From Gloeocapsopsis crepidinum LEGE 06123 (GTDB lineage: Bacteria; Cyanobacteriota; Cyanobacteriia; Cyanobacteriales; Chroococcidiopsidaceae), in NCBI RefSeq assembly GCF_015207655.1, contig NZ_JADEWN010000016.1, forward strand, positions 1 through 64,000: 64,000 nucleotides of DNA, in the 5' to 3' direction. The translations under genes were made by a program, and so were the position numbers. The notes under the pieces were generated by a model. The model searched no databases. It was given only the letters and a program-made list of their open reading frames with translations, and was not told the origin of the DNA. Position 1 is the stretch's first letter. Each line of letters starts with the position of its first letter. Positions 42,346 to 52,330 of this stretch are shown in pieces.

Positions 42346-43227
42346 TTAAGGTTTAACTTTGATGCGTGCTTCCTCCACAGCACGAGTTTCCTGGGATAAG
42401 TGCATTTCTAACTCAGCTTTTAGCTCGTGGTAGGCTGGGTATTGATCTAAGGATTCACGCCTGCGCGGTCGTGGAAAAGGAATATCTAAAACTTCAGCAA
42501 TTCGTGCCGCAGGACCTCTTGTCATCATGACAATCTTGTCAGAGAGTAACAATGCTTCTTCGATACTATGAGTGATGAGAATAACGGTTTGTCGCTGTTG
42601 TTCCCAAATTCGAGCAACTTCGTCTTGCAGAAAACCACGAGTGAGTGCATCTAAGGCGCCAAACGGTTCGTCCATGAGCAAGATTTTGGGGTTAATAGCC
42701 AATGCACGAGCAATGCCTACCCTTTGTTTCATTCCTCCTGATAGTTCGTGAGGATGCTTACGTTCAGCACCGCGTAGCCCTACTAAATCAATGTACTCGC
42801 GGGCAATGTTTTTCTGTTCAACAATAGTCATGTGTGGATACACTGTCTCAATTGCAAAGCGAATATTCTCAAAAACAGTCATCCACGGCATTAATGCGTA
42901 GTTTTGAAATACAACTCCGCGATCGGGACCAGGTTTAGAAATTTCAACTTCATTGAGTTTGATTGAACCGCGAGTTGGTGGGGTAAGTCCAGCGATAATA
43001 TTTAGTAGAGTCGATTTGCCACAGCCGGATGGACCAATAATTGACACAAAAGTGTTAGCTTCAACTTCTAGGTTGATGTCTGCAAGCGCTACAAAATCTG
43101 GTGAAGTCTGTCGTAGTAACTTGTCTTGCCAACTTTGCCGCCCAGGATAAATTTTGAAGACATGATTCAATGCAAGTTGAGCAGAAGTAGAGCTAATGTC
43201 AACAGGATCAACGTGTGAAGAAATCAT
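42346..43227 (-). CDS. NrtD/CynD-type ABC transporter ATP-binding protein
   Basis: '[19 protein letters not shown]', '[15 protein letters not shown]', '[11 protein letters not shown]'; adjacent to cynS. Confidence 0.94.
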   Translation of the reverse strand: MISSHVDPVDISSTSAQLALNHVFKIYPGRQSWQDKLLRQTSPDFVALADINLEVEANTFVSIIGPSGCGKSTLLNIIAGLTPPTRGSIKLNEVEISKPGPDRGVVFQNYALMPWMTVFENIRFAIETVYPHMTIVEQKNIAREYIDLVGLRGAERKHPHELSGGMKQRVGIARALAINPKILLMDEPFGALDALTRGFLQDEVARIWEQQRQTVILITHSIEEALLLSDKIVMMTRGPAARIAEVLDIPFPRPRRRESLDQYPAYHELKAELEMHLSQETRAVEEARIKVKP

Positions 43228-43309
43228 AGTACGTCAATTGACTTAATTAAAAATTGCAGAGTTAAGGCTACCCAAGCAAAGTTTTAAGTTTTGAATTCTA
43301 AAGAATTTT

Positions 43310-43376
43310 GAGTTTTGGAAAGCGTAGCATGCACAGAGGCATTTATTTTTAATTTTCTTAACTCATAACTCAACAC
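43310..43376 (+). repeat. Dispersed repeat (GAGTTTTGGAAAGCG family), copy inside the cyn cluster
   Basis: gagttttggaaagcgtagcatgcacagaggcatttatttt, same flanks as 31896 with a divergent centre. Confidence 0.65.
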
Positions 43377-43455
43377 TCTTTACGAGTAACTCATAACTCT
43401 AAATTGGTGGACTTTGTTTGTGTAGCAGCGAATTCATCCGCACTCGCATTCATGG

Positions 43456-44298
43456 TTATCGTTGTCCAAAAGAAACCCAAGTTTGTAGTAATCCAAATAG
43501 CCGATCTAGCAGTAACCCAACTAGTCCAATGACAATAATCGCGGTGAGGATGCTAGTAATTTCTAAGTTGTTCCACTCGTTCCAAATAAAGTAGCCTACT
43601 CCAGTTCCGCCAACCAAAATTTCTGCTGCTACGATAACTAACCAAGCAATTCCAATACTGATGCGTAATCCAGCAACAATACTAGGTGCAGCCGCAGGGA
43701 GAATGACTTTCCAAATCGTTCGCCAGCGCGAAGCGCCCAAGGTACGCGCTACATTAAGTACCGCAGGATCGACATTGCTCACTCCAAATTTAGTATTAAT
43801 CAGAGTAGGCCAAAGGCTAGTAATCGCGATGACGAATAAAGCAGTGTTTTCTGAGTCTTTGAGTAAGCCAAGTCCTAATGGCAGCCATGCAAGAGGAGAG
43901 ACTGGTTTGAGAACTTGAATGTAGGGATCTACAGCCTTAGAAATAACGTCAGATAGTCCGATTAAAATACCCAAAGGAATCGCGATCGCAGAACCAATTA
44001 AAAATCCTGTCACAACCCTTCTCAAACTTGCCAGGACGTGCCAGCCAATGCCTTTATCATTGGGACCGTAGTCGAAGAATGGATCAGAAACCCAACCCCA
44101 AAACGCTTGTAATGTTCTACTCGCAGATGGCACTAGTTGAGAAAAGACATTTAACTGAACTCCTAATTCCCAAGCGCCCAGAAACACAATCAACACAACC
44201 AAGAACAAAGCCAATGCTTGTAAGTTGCTGTTCCAGATGGGTACGAGTTTACGGCGTTGTGGTAGTGAATTAGCCATGAATCTAACAAATGGCATCAA
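43456..44298 (-). CDS. NrtB/CynB-type ABC transporter permease
   Basis: 'PLGILIGLSDVISKAVDPYIQVLKPVSPLAWLPLGLGLL', 'VARTLGASRWRTIWKVILPAAAPSIVAGLRISIGIAWLVIVAAE'. Confidence 0.94.
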   Translation of the reverse strand: MMPFVRFMANSLPQRRKLVPIWNSNLQALALFLVVLIVFLGAWELGVQLNVFSQLVPSASRTLQAFWGWVSDPFFDYGPNDKGIGWHVLASLRRVVTGFLIGSAIAIPLGILIGLSDVISKAVDPYIQVLKPVSPLAWLPLGLGLLKDSENTALFVIAITSLWPTLINTKFGVSNVDPAVLNVARTLGASRWRTIWKVILPAAAPSIVAGLRISIGIAWLVIVAAEILVGGTGVGYFIWNEWNNLEITSILTAIIVIGLVGLLLDRLFGLLQTWVSFGQR

Positions 44299-44300
44299 GC

Positions 44301-45893
44301 TTAAACGTTGAATTTTTGATTTTGTTGTTCTAAATAAGCAGCAGGATTTGCTGGATCAAAAGTGTCAAACTTCAGATTTTCTACTCTGGTTTCTTCATTC
44401 GGAGGATTTTGCCCTAATTCTTGGGCAAGTTCTCTTGCTAAATCAGTCATGTAAATCTGTTCGGCAATCTGAGGATAGTCGGCTTTCTCAGTTGGCATCA
44501 AATCCCAGCGCACTAACTGCGAGGAGATCCACTTAGCAAAGCTTTTCCAAGGATAAGGATCAAACCCAACGCGATCCGGCACATTTAACGTATTTCCCAA
44601 TCCATCTTCAAAGTTACCTGTCATCACTGCTTGCAACACAGGTTCGGGCTGGTTGAGGTAGCGACGTTCTGATAAGACTTTGGCAATTTCTGTACGATTT
44701 TCAGCAGCGTTGGCGTGTGCAGCACCATCAATAATTGCTTTGTTGACTGCACGGAAGGTGTTAGGATGCGCATCAATCCACTGTTGGCTAGCAGCAAAAG
44801 CACAACAAGGATGACCATCCCACAGATCTTTTGTCAACATATGGATGTAACCAATGCCTTCAAATACTGCACGTTGACCGAAGTTATCAGGCATCAGAAA
44901 AGCATCAATCTGCCCTGCTGACATTTGGGCAACGGAGTCTGGTGGTGGCACAATCTGGATAGCAACATCGGTGTCTGGATTCAAGCCTCCAGAAGCTAAA
45001 TAATAGCGTAATAGTAGGTTGTGCATGGAATAGGGAAAAGGAACTGCAATTGTCATTCCCTTAAAGTCCGCAGGACCTTGAATTTTGTCTCGGTGTTTAA
45101 GAGCAACAGCAATCGACTGTCCATTAATGTTTTCGATGCTTGCAAGTTGAATTGGGAAAGTTGTCGAACCTAAACCCAGCGTCACGGCGATTGGCATGGG
45201 TGAAAGCATATGATAAGCATCAAGTTCACCTGCGATCGCTGACTCTCTTACTGCTGCCCAGTTAGGCATTTTCCGCAAGGTTACGTTTAAGCCATGCTTT
45301 TGATAAAAGCCTAAGGGTTCTGAAATGACAATCGGAGTTGCACAGGCAATTGGAATAAAACCAATATTTAAATCTGTTTTTTCTAAGTTTCCAGGAGTGC
45401 TTGCTTCTGGTGACGATTGTGAAGTATTAATATTATTCTCGCCCGCACAGCTTGCTAGCGTTACAATCGCTGCTGTTGCTGCCACTTTGATTAAAAAATC
45501 TCTGCGCCGAAATTTACTCGCCCGCAAAGTATCATTAAAAAAAACTGTCGCATGAGAACCAAATGCAGCTGCGAATGCTTCTTCTAATCCTCCTGCTTGT
45601 TTGATCAGCTCGTTACATATTTGCTGCTGTTTTGGTTCAGCTTTAGCAAGTATTTGCTGCACTAAAGCTTGTCTGAATTCTGCATAAATATTTTTTTCGG
45701 CTAGCTTTAACGTTTCAGGTTTGTATTGCCCCATTGCAATTAGATCAGCAACTAAATCTACTGGATCTTGAGGCATTCCTTCCATAAATCTCCAATGTTC
45801 TTCTGATGTATGAAAGCCACCACAAGAGCATCTTGACATGAAGCTATTTAAATTATAAGTCTTTCTAATTTTAGTATTGAGAAAAGCTACCAT
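44301..45893 (-). CDS. NrtA/CynA-type substrate-binding protein with extra N-terminal domain
   Basis: 'LNIGFIPIACATPIVISEPLGFYQKHGL' SBP core; internal Tat-like 'RRRDFLIKVAATAAIVTLASC' signal/lipobox after a ~130 aa N-terminal extension with 'CSCGGFHTSEEH'. Confidence 0.9.
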   Translation of the reverse strand: MVAFLNTKIRKTYNLNSFMSRCSCGGFHTSEEHWRFMEGMPQDPVDLVADLIAMGQYKPETLKLAEKNIYAEFRQALVQQILAKAEPKQQQICNELIKQAGGLEEAFAAAFGSHATVFFNDTLRASKFRRRDFLIKVAATAAIVTLASCAGENNINTSQSSPEASTPGNLEKTDLNIGFIPIACATPIVISEPLGFYQKHGLNVTLRKMPNWAAVRESAIAGELDAYHMLSPMPIAVTLGLGSTTFPIQLASIENINGQSIAVALKHRDKIQGPADFKGMTIAVPFPYSMHNLLLRYYLASGGLNPDTDVAIQIVPPPDSVAQMSAGQIDAFLMPDNFGQRAVFEGIGYIHMLTKDLWDGHPCCAFAASQQWIDAHPNTFRAVNKAIIDGAAHANAAENRTEIAKVLSERRYLNQPEPVLQAVMTGNFEDGLGNTLNVPDRVGFDPYPWKSFAKWISSQLVRWDLMPTEKADYPQIAEQIYMTDLARELAQELGQNPPNEETRVENLKFDTFDPANPAAYLEQQNQKFNV

Positions 45894-46001
45894 GATTTAT
45901 TTTTATTTAGTTATTTTTTTATGTTGCTTTCTGTCGAAGTCTTGAATACGTAAACTTCTCTATCTTCAAATATTTTTGAAACAATGACTCTATTCAATTG
46001 A

Positions 46002-47255
46002 TTAAACAGCAGTATCTTTCATTTGAGACAAAACTTTTCTTAGATGCTTTAATGCAGGAGTTACCATTGCTACAAAATAAGCTTCTCGCAGCTTTCTAGA
46101 AACGGTGCTACCTTCTAAATAAGCTTTAGCACCTAAATGTAACATTGCAGATTGCGCAGCACGTAAAGCAAGTTCTGAGGCTGTTGCACGAGCTTGGACA
46201 ACTTTTTTAAAGAAATCATTTCGGATAGATTCAGGTGACTGTATCTCTGTTGCCAAGATATAAGTATGTAAGCGTAGAGATTCAAGTTCATTTTCTAAAT
46301 TTTCTACGCAATCATCAAGAAAACAATTGACATGAGCTAGACGTTTATTTGCTTCTTGCATCAACTCAATACAGCTGGAGACTAATCCTAAACCCATTCC
46401 TACCTGAGTTAAAACGAAACCAGCTCTAATTTGTTCAACATACTCTTCACAAGGTGCTGCTAAAACAAATGTATTAGGTACAAAAACATCTTTGAAAATA
46501 CAGGCGTAAGTATTGCTACCTTCTAAGGCAATAAAATGAGAATTGCAACGTAAAGTTAATCCTGGGAAACTGTCAGTAACAATTGCCATTAAGTAGTCAT
46601 TGGAATTAATTATTTGAGCTGCGATCGCAAAGTAATGCTCTGAACCAATATTGGATACCCAGGGTAAAGTACCATTGAGTATATATCCACCTTTCTTACG
46701 TTGCGCAACTAAAGCAATTTTCTCAATTCCAGCAAAATGCTTCATTGGGTTAGATAACCCTGTACCTGCTATGATTTGTGCGCTTGCTACTTTGGGTAAA
46801 ACGTTTCTTAGCAAGTATTCATTATCACTATTTTGTAGATACCACGTACAGGCAAACTGACACCAAGTAATAAACCCTGTGTTTAGGCATTCTTGAGAAA
46901 TTGCCTCAATCATCTGTACCGGAAATTTTAGCCCTTGATGTCCAGCACCACCGTATTGTTTGGGAACACTTTGCCCAAATCCACCAATCGCACCAAGGTT
47001 TTGTAAAAACGCTTTTGGATATTCACCTTTCTCATCAATATCTTTGACTCTAGGCTTTAATTCTAAGTTAATGAGATTTTGAAGATTTTGAGCGATCGCA
47101 TCACTATTTGAGTCTGGTAATGGCGTATTTTCAACTAGCAGATCTTGAACCGTATGAATATGGGAATGCATCGCAAATTCTCTTTCAAGTTGATTACAAA
47201 ATATAGGCTCAACCCCAATATTTATTTTGTTGCTACTCATAGGATTGAGCCTCAT
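46002..47255 (-). CDS. Acyl-CoA dehydrogenase-fold flavoprotein (ACAD or DszC/SfnB-like)
   Basis: 'GGFGQSVPKQYGGAG', 'AGTGLSNP', 'GGYILNGTLPWVSN', 'RATASELALRAAQSAMLHLGAKAYLEGSTVSRKLREAYFVAMVTP'. Confidence 0.88.
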   Translation of the reverse strand: MRLNPMSSNKINIGVEPIFCNQLEREFAMHSHIHTVQDLLVENTPLPDSNSDAIAQNLQNLINLELKPRVKDIDEKGEYPKAFLQNLGAIGGFGQSVPKQYGGAGHQGLKFPVQMIEAISQECLNTGFITWCQFACTWYLQNSDNEYLLRNVLPKVASAQIIAGTGLSNPMKHFAGIEKIALVAQRKKGGYILNGTLPWVSNIGSEHYFAIAAQIINSNDYLMAIVTDSFPGLTLRCNSHFIALEGSNTYACIFKDVFVPNTFVLAAPCEEYVEQIRAGFVLTQVGMGLGLVSSCIELMQEANKRLAHVNCFLDDCVENLENELESLRLHTYILATEIQSPESIRNDFFKKVVQARATASELALRAAQSAMLHLGAKAYLEGSTVSRKLREAYFVAMVTPALKHLRKVLSQMKDTAV

Positions 47256-47276
47256 GCGACTAATCAGATAAAATAT

Positions 47277-47819
47277 CTACGCCAGAGTAACTTCCATATT
47301 GACAGGAAGCCTTAGTGTATTAGCAACTGGCGACCAAACATTAGCATGGGCAACAAGTTCCTCTAACTCTTCACGACTAGCATCACCGTCTAGTTCAACT
47401 TTGACTCGAACATCTGTAAATCCCAACCGCTTGTCTGACAAGTCACCAATTCCCCAAACACCTGTAATATTGATATCTCCCTCAAGTTCCAATTCCAACT
47501 TTGTCAAGGTAATACCACGCATGGCTGCATTAGCATGAATCCCAACCGATAGACAGGAACCTAGGCAAGCTAGTACGGCTTCAGAAGGATTGGGTGCTGT
47601 GTCTTGTCCTAATAAAGTTGGTGGTTCGTCAATAACGTGTGCAGGTAAATCGCGTACGTAAGTTAGATTGCGAAACTGTCCTTCGCAAACTGTCTTGACC
47701 TTGAGGGACTTAACAACATCTGGGTTTGCTTTGGCACTAGTGGCGAGTTTTTCTAAGCCCTCTTTACTGATTGGACGTAGTGGGGATTTAAGTTGTGTTG
47801 TCAGTGTAGTTTCAGCCAT
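47277..47819 (-). CDS. OsmC family protein
   Basis: 'NPSEAVLACLGSCLSVGIHANAAMRGITLTKLELELEGDIN...GFTDVRVKVELDGDASREELEELVAHANVWSPVANTL'. Confidence 0.93.
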   Translation of the reverse strand: MAETTLTTQLKSPLRPISKEGLEKLATSAKANPDVVKSLKVKTVCEGQFRNLTYVRDLPAHVIDEPPTLLGQDTAPNPSEAVLACLGSCLSVGIHANAAMRGITLTKLELELEGDINITGVWGIGDLSDKRLGFTDVRVKVELDGDASREELEELVAHANVWSPVANTLRLPVNMEVTLA

Positions 47820-47827
47820 TTTCTTAA

Positions 47828-47841
47828 ATAGAATGTTCTAT
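47828..47841. promoter_or_regulatory. Candidate regulator operator upstream of osmC-like gene (ATAGAATGTTCTAT)
   Basis: Near-perfect 14 bp palindrome 9 nt from the OsmC start; same core as 49024-49034. Confidence 0.5.
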
Positions 47842-47982
47842 CTAATTCAATCAGTAGTAACTGTAAAAAACAGTAAATTGTGTTACGCTATGCAAGTTTT
47901 CGCAGCATAGTAAATCCGCATTTACTTCACGATGATACATAGAGAGGTTTACTATTAGCTTTCTTACAGTACTCTTTAGTCG

Positions 47983-48855
47983 TTAAACTGATGCAGGAAT
48001 CTTGCGATCGCTGGGTTCTCCTATCTCAATTGGTAATGATGCATCGCGCGACCATTCATTCCAAGAGGCAAAATAATTGCGCACATCCTTGATTCCAGCT
48101 TCCTTTAGTGCAATGAGTGTATTAGAAGCTCGCGAACCTTTAAAGCAATAAATGTATACTGTGGAATCAGGTGTAATACCAACCTCTTGACACATTGCCA
48201 TAATTTCATCGGTAGAGCGAAACATGGGTATTTCAGAATTTAGTTCCATCATCTGATACCACTCGATCCAAACTGCCCCAGGGATTCTACCTTTACGCGG
48301 ACAAAAATCTACACCATACGGGGAAGAACTTTCTCCTCGCCATTCATCGGCATCTCTGACATCAAGTTTAATAATTGCTGGATTGTCTAGTACTTGCAGC
48401 ATTTGTGCAGTAGTTACCATCATTGAAGAATCAATACTAACTGTGAAAACTTTGTTTTCAATTACAGGAACTTCTGTTGTAGTTGGTAAACCTGCTGCCA
48501 GCCAAGCTTGATAACCACCATGTAACACAGAGACAGAAGGACAGCCAAAGTACTTTAGTAAAAAATAACCGCGACAAGATTGCCCGTATCCAGTATTCAA
48601 GGCATCTTCGTATATGACAATGCGTTCTGTACCACAGATTCCTACTGCACTCAGAAGTTCTACAAATTGCGATCGCAACTCAGCTAATCCTTCAGGTGTA
48701 GAAGTTGCTAGGTAAGTAAACATCTCTCGTAGATTAACTGCACCAGGAATGTGAGAAACAGCATACTCTTCAGCTACGCGAGTGTCTATCACGACAACAG
48801 ATTCTTGTGAAAGACTTGCAAGTTCTGAAGGAGAAATCAGAGGTTTAACTTCCAT
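47983..48855 (-). CDS. Two-domain sulfurtransferase (rhodanese, thiosulfate type)
   Basis: Two rhodanese domains ('VVVIDTRVAEEYAVSHIPGAVNL', 'IKLDVRDADEWRG...GRIPGAVWIEW'); active-site loop 'CFKGSR'. Confidence 0.94.
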   Translation of the reverse strand: MEVKPLISPSELASLSQESVVVIDTRVAEEYAVSHIPGAVNLREMFTYLATSTPEGLAELRSQFVELLSAVGICGTERIVIYEDALNTGYGQSCRGYFLLKYFGCPSVSVLHGGYQAWLAAGLPTTTEVPVIENKVFTVSIDSSMMVTTAQMLQVLDNPAIIKLDVRDADEWRGESSSPYGVDFCPRKGRIPGAVWIEWYQMMELNSEIPMFRSTDEIMAMCQEVGITPDSTVYIYCFKGSRASNTLIALKEAGIKDVRNYFASWNEWSRDASLPIEIGEPSDRKIPASV

Positions 48856-49002
48856 AAAATCTATCTAAGTTGGTGAATTAGCCCTAGCAAAGTTGATTCG
48901 CTAGAACGACTGTGCAAGTAAAGCAGTTTTCTCAGCTATACAAGAATAGAAACACTCTTGCTGCGGAAAACATAGCTGGAATAAAAAGCTCTAAATTTCG
49001 GT

Positions 49003-49052
49003 GTTCTACTTCAAGCTATTATGTAGAACGTTCTGTTTAATTAATAGAACAG
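49003..49052. promoter_or_regulatory. Cluster of GTTCT/AGAAC half-sites upstream of the rhodanese gene
   Basis: GTTCTAC (49003), GTAGAAC (49023), overlapping AGAACGTTCT (49025-49034), AGAAC (49046). Confidence 0.5.
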
Positions 49053-49130
49053 TTGATTGTGAGAGACGGTGTCTTTTACTACTAATTAAGGCAATTGTCT
49101 TTAAATGCTCACATACAACATTAGACAGCA

Positions 49131-49167
49131 AAAAAGCCTGCCTTTTTCACGAAAAGACAGACTTCTA
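49131..49167 (-). terminator. Probable terminator of ssrA
   Basis: On the minus strand AAGTCTGTCTTTTcgtgAAAAAGGCAGGCTTTTTTG: stem with G-U pairs then T6. Confidence 0.65.
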
Positions 49168-49181
49168 AGCAATTAGAGTAA

Positions 49182-49567
49182 TGGAGCTGGGCAGGATCGA
49201 ACTGCCGTCCGTAATGGGTATTAACCCCCCGTTCATTCACAGGCTTAGCCTTTCTAATCCTCAAGGCGGGAACCACCCATTATCCCGAGTGGTAGGATGC
49301 AGTGGTTAAGTCTTAGCTAGCAAGTAACCAGAGAAACCTCACTAGAGCATCCGTTGGGGTTGGTCTATAGCCCTTAACGGAGTCAGACTACAGACGCTCG
49401 AATCTTTAAGAGATTGTTATGCAGCTACTAGAGCTTGCTTACGAGCAAAAGGAACGATGTTGTTCGCAGTTACATTTTTTTCGAGTCCGGTATTAACGAG
49501 AGAAGACTCGCTCTCGACCTGTATCACAGAGCAGCGTTCGCCAACACGTCGAAACCATTACAGCCCC
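49182..49567 (-). ncRNA. ssrA: tmRNA (one-piece)
   Basis: 5' GGGGCTGTAATGGTTTCGACG and 3' GACGGCAGTTCGATCCTGCCCAGCTCCA pair as the tRNA-like acceptor/T arm; tag ORF GCGAACAACATCGTTCCTTTTGCTCGTAAGCAAGCTCTAGTAGCTGCATAA = ANNIVPFARKQALVAA*. Confidence 0.97.
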
Positions 49568-49673
49568 ATGCATTTATACTCCCATTATAGTCAGCTATAT
49601 GGGAATTGACAAGTGATGAGAGGTCAGGAGAACACCCTAGAGAAATTTCTTGCAGCTATCCTCTGCCTTTTTT

Positions 49674-50618
49674 TTATCCCAGCGCTTGAGCACCGCCAAC
49701 CACTTCAAGAATTTCTTGGGTAATTGCAGCTTGCCGTGCTTTATTGTAAGACAGCGTGAGAGTGTCAATTAATTCGCTAGCATTATCGCTGGCATTATTC
49801 ATTGCTGTCATTCTTGCTGCAAGTTCGCTGGCTGCTGATTCTTGCAGTGCGCGCAAAAGTTGGTTGTTCAGGTATAGAGGCAATAGTGCATCTAGAATTT
49901 GGACGGGATCTTGCTCAAAGAGCATATCTCGTGGAAAACTGCGGACAGTAGTACTTACTTTTTGACGTTCAACTTCAAATTCGCCACCGCGAGTAGTTAA
50001 ACGAAAAATTTCATCATCAGCATCTAGACCTTGAGCGTCAAGCGGTAGTAAGGTCTGCACAACTGGTCTAGAACTTACTAATGAAACAAATTTAGTATAA
50101 ACTAGCTCAATTCGGTCTACACTTTCTGATAAAAATAGAGAAAGAAGTTCATCAGCTATGCTAGAAGCTTCAGCGGCAGTAGGAATTTGCTCTAAGCCTG
50201 TATAGGTAGCGTCAATTGGTTGGTCGCGACGTTGAAAGTACTGATTAGCTTTACGTCCTACTAAAACGTATTTGTAGTCTAGACCTTCAGCTTTCAACTC
50301 TTTCGCACGATTTTCTGCACGGCGGATAACATTAGTATTGTAAGAACCGCATAAACCGCGATCGCCTGAGATAACTAACAGCCCTACTGATTGAACTTCC
50401 CGCTTTTTCAGTAAAGGTAAATCGACATCTTCAAACTGCAATCGACCTTGTAGGTTATAGAGTACTTGTGCCAAGCGATCTGCAAAAGGACGAGTTGCCG
50501 TTACTTGTTCTTGGGCACGGCGTACGCGTGCCGCAGCCACTAGACGCATGGCTTCAGTAATTTTTTGAGTGTTCTTGACCGACTGGATGCGATCGCGAAT
50601 TGCTTTTAAGTTAGCCAT
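49674..50618 (-). CDS. atpG: ATP synthase gamma subunit
   Basis: '[36 protein letters not shown]', '[18 protein letters not shown]', '[19 protein letters not shown]'. Confidence 0.98.
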   Translation of the reverse strand: MANLKAIRDRIQSVKNTQKITEAMRLVAAARVRRAQEQVTATRPFADRLAQVLYNLQGRLQFEDVDLPLLKKREVQSVGLLVISGDRGLCGSYNTNVIRRAENRAKELKAEGLDYKYVLVGRKANQYFQRRDQPIDATYTGLEQIPTAAEASSIADELLSLFLSESVDRIELVYTKFVSLVSSRPVVQTLLPLDAQGLDADDEIFRLTTRGGEFEVERQKVSTTVRSFPRDMLFEQDPVQILDALLPLYLNNQLLRALQESAASELAARMTAMNNASDNASELIDTLTLSYNKARQAAITQEILEVVGGAQALG

Positions 50619-50689
50619 AGTTTTCTCAACTGTCAGTTATTAGCGATCAGTAGCAACTAGAGCATTACTGATCGCGGATCAAGAACAAG

Positions 50690-52207
50690 TTAGGCAGTTG
50701 CCAAGAATGTTTGCTTGTATTCTGTAAGTGCTTCTTTCAGCAGCTTTTCTGCATCATCAGTTAACTGCTTTTCTTTTTGGACGATTTCACCAAACTGTGG
50801 CTTGCCCGTTTTCAAGTAGTCGCGCAGACCTTTTGTAAAAGTTGTTACTTTATCTGCAGAGATATCATCTAGATAGCCATTAATTCCGGCATATAACAAA
50901 GCAACTTGCTCGTAGACTGCTAGTGGTGAATACTGCGGTTGCTTCAACAATTCGCGCAAGCGCTCGCCACGGGCTAACTGGTCTTGTGTTGCCTTATCCA
51001 AGTCAGAGGCAAACTGTGCGAAAGCTTGTAAGTCGTCAAACTGTGCTAGTTCTAGCTTTAGTTTACCAGCAACTTTTTTCATTGCCTTAGTTTGAGCAGC
51101 AGAGCCTACGCGCGATACAGAAATTCCAGGGTTGATTGCTGGGCGAATACCAGAGTTAAACAAGTCAGCAGACAAGAAAATTTGTCCGTCTGTAATTGAG
51201 ATAACGTTTGTGGGGATGTATGCTGATACGTCGCCTGCTTGGGTTTCAATAATGGGTAGTGCTGTCATACTACCTCCGCCTAGATCGTCACTTAGTTTCG
51301 CTGCTCTTTCGAGTAACCGCGAGTGGAGATAAAAGACATCTCCTGGATAAGCTTCCCGACCTGGTGGACGACGCAGTAATAATGACATTTGACGATAAGC
51401 CTGAGCTTGCTTGGAAAGATCGTCGTAGATGACTAGTGTGGCTCTACCTTTATACATGAAGTACTCAGCCACACTCGCACCAACATAAGGAGCTAGCCAC
51501 TGCAGCGGGGCTGGATCGTTGGCATTTGCTGCAACGACGACAGTGTAATCCATTGCGCCTCTTTCTTGTAGCACGTTGACGACATTCGCTACAGTCGAAG
51601 CTTTCTGACCAATGGCAACATACACGCAAACAACGTCGCCGCCTTTCTGGTTAAGAATTGTGTCTACAGCAATCGCGGTTTTTCCTGTTTGGCGATCGCC
51701 GATGATTAGTTCGCGCTGTCCTCTACCAATGGGAATCATGGCATCAATTGCAGTAATTCCTGTTTGCATTGGTTCATAGACTGAGCGGCGTTCCACAATT
51801 CCTGGTGCAGGAGATTCAATCAGGCGGCTTTCAGAGGTTTGAATATCTCCCTTACCATCAATAGGACGACCTAAAGCATCAATGACGCGCCCAATCATGG
51901 CTTCTCCTACTGGTACCTGAGCGATTTTCCCAGTTGCGGTTACGGAGCTACCTTCTTGAATTTCGCGACCTTCTCCAATAAGTACTGCACCTACGTTATC
52001 TTCTTCTAGGTTCAGTGCAACGCCAACAGTACCATCTTCAAATTCTAATAGTTCACTTGCCATGGCTTTTTCTAAGCCATAAATCCGAGCAATACCGTCT
52101 CCTACTTGCAGTACAGTACCAACGTTAGCTACTTTAACTTCTTGGTCATACTGCTCAATTTGCTGTTGAATTATGCTGCTGATTTCGTCAGGTCTAATGC
52201 TGATCAT
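50690..52207 (-). CDS. atpA: ATP synthase alpha subunit
   Basis: '[16 protein letters not shown]', '[15 protein letters not shown]', '[26 protein letters not shown]'. Confidence 0.99.
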   Translation of the reverse strand: MISIRPDEISSIIQQQIEQYDQEVKVANVGTVLQVGDGIARIYGLEKAMASELLEFEDGTVGVALNLEEDNVGAVLIGEGREIQEGSSVTATGKIAQVPVGEAMIGRVIDALGRPIDGKGDIQTSESRLIESPAPGIVERRSVYEPMQTGITAIDAMIPIGRGQRELIIGDRQTGKTAIAVDTILNQKGGDVVCVYVAIGQKASTVANVVNVLQERGAMDYTVVVAANANDPAPLQWLAPYVGASVAEYFMYKGRATLVIYDDLSKQAQAYRQMSLLLRRPPGREAYPGDVFYLHSRLLERAAKLSDDLGGGSMTALPIIETQAGDVSAYIPTNVISITDGQIFLSADLFNSGIRPAINPGISVSRVGSAAQTKAMKKVAGKLKLELAQFDDLQAFAQFASDLDKATQDQLARGERLRELLKQPQYSPLAVYEQVALLYAGINGYLDDISADKVTTFTKGLRDYLKTGKPQFGEIVQKEKQLTDDAEKLLKEALTEYKQTFLATA

Positions 52208-52330
52208 TTTGGGTGTTAGGTGTTGAGGAATTAAAGGTTATGAGTATGATTTAGGAGTTGCGGGTTAGGAGTCACAAAGTGCCATTGCGAATTTTTCTAG
52301 CTTCTGCTCCTAGTTCCTCACCCCTTATAT

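Noticed and set aside
49003-49052. GTTCT/AGAAC sites considered as LexA (SOS) boxes
   Set aside because: They differ from the cyanobacterial LexA-type AGTAC-N-GTWCT pattern, and the adjacent genes are not SOS genes.
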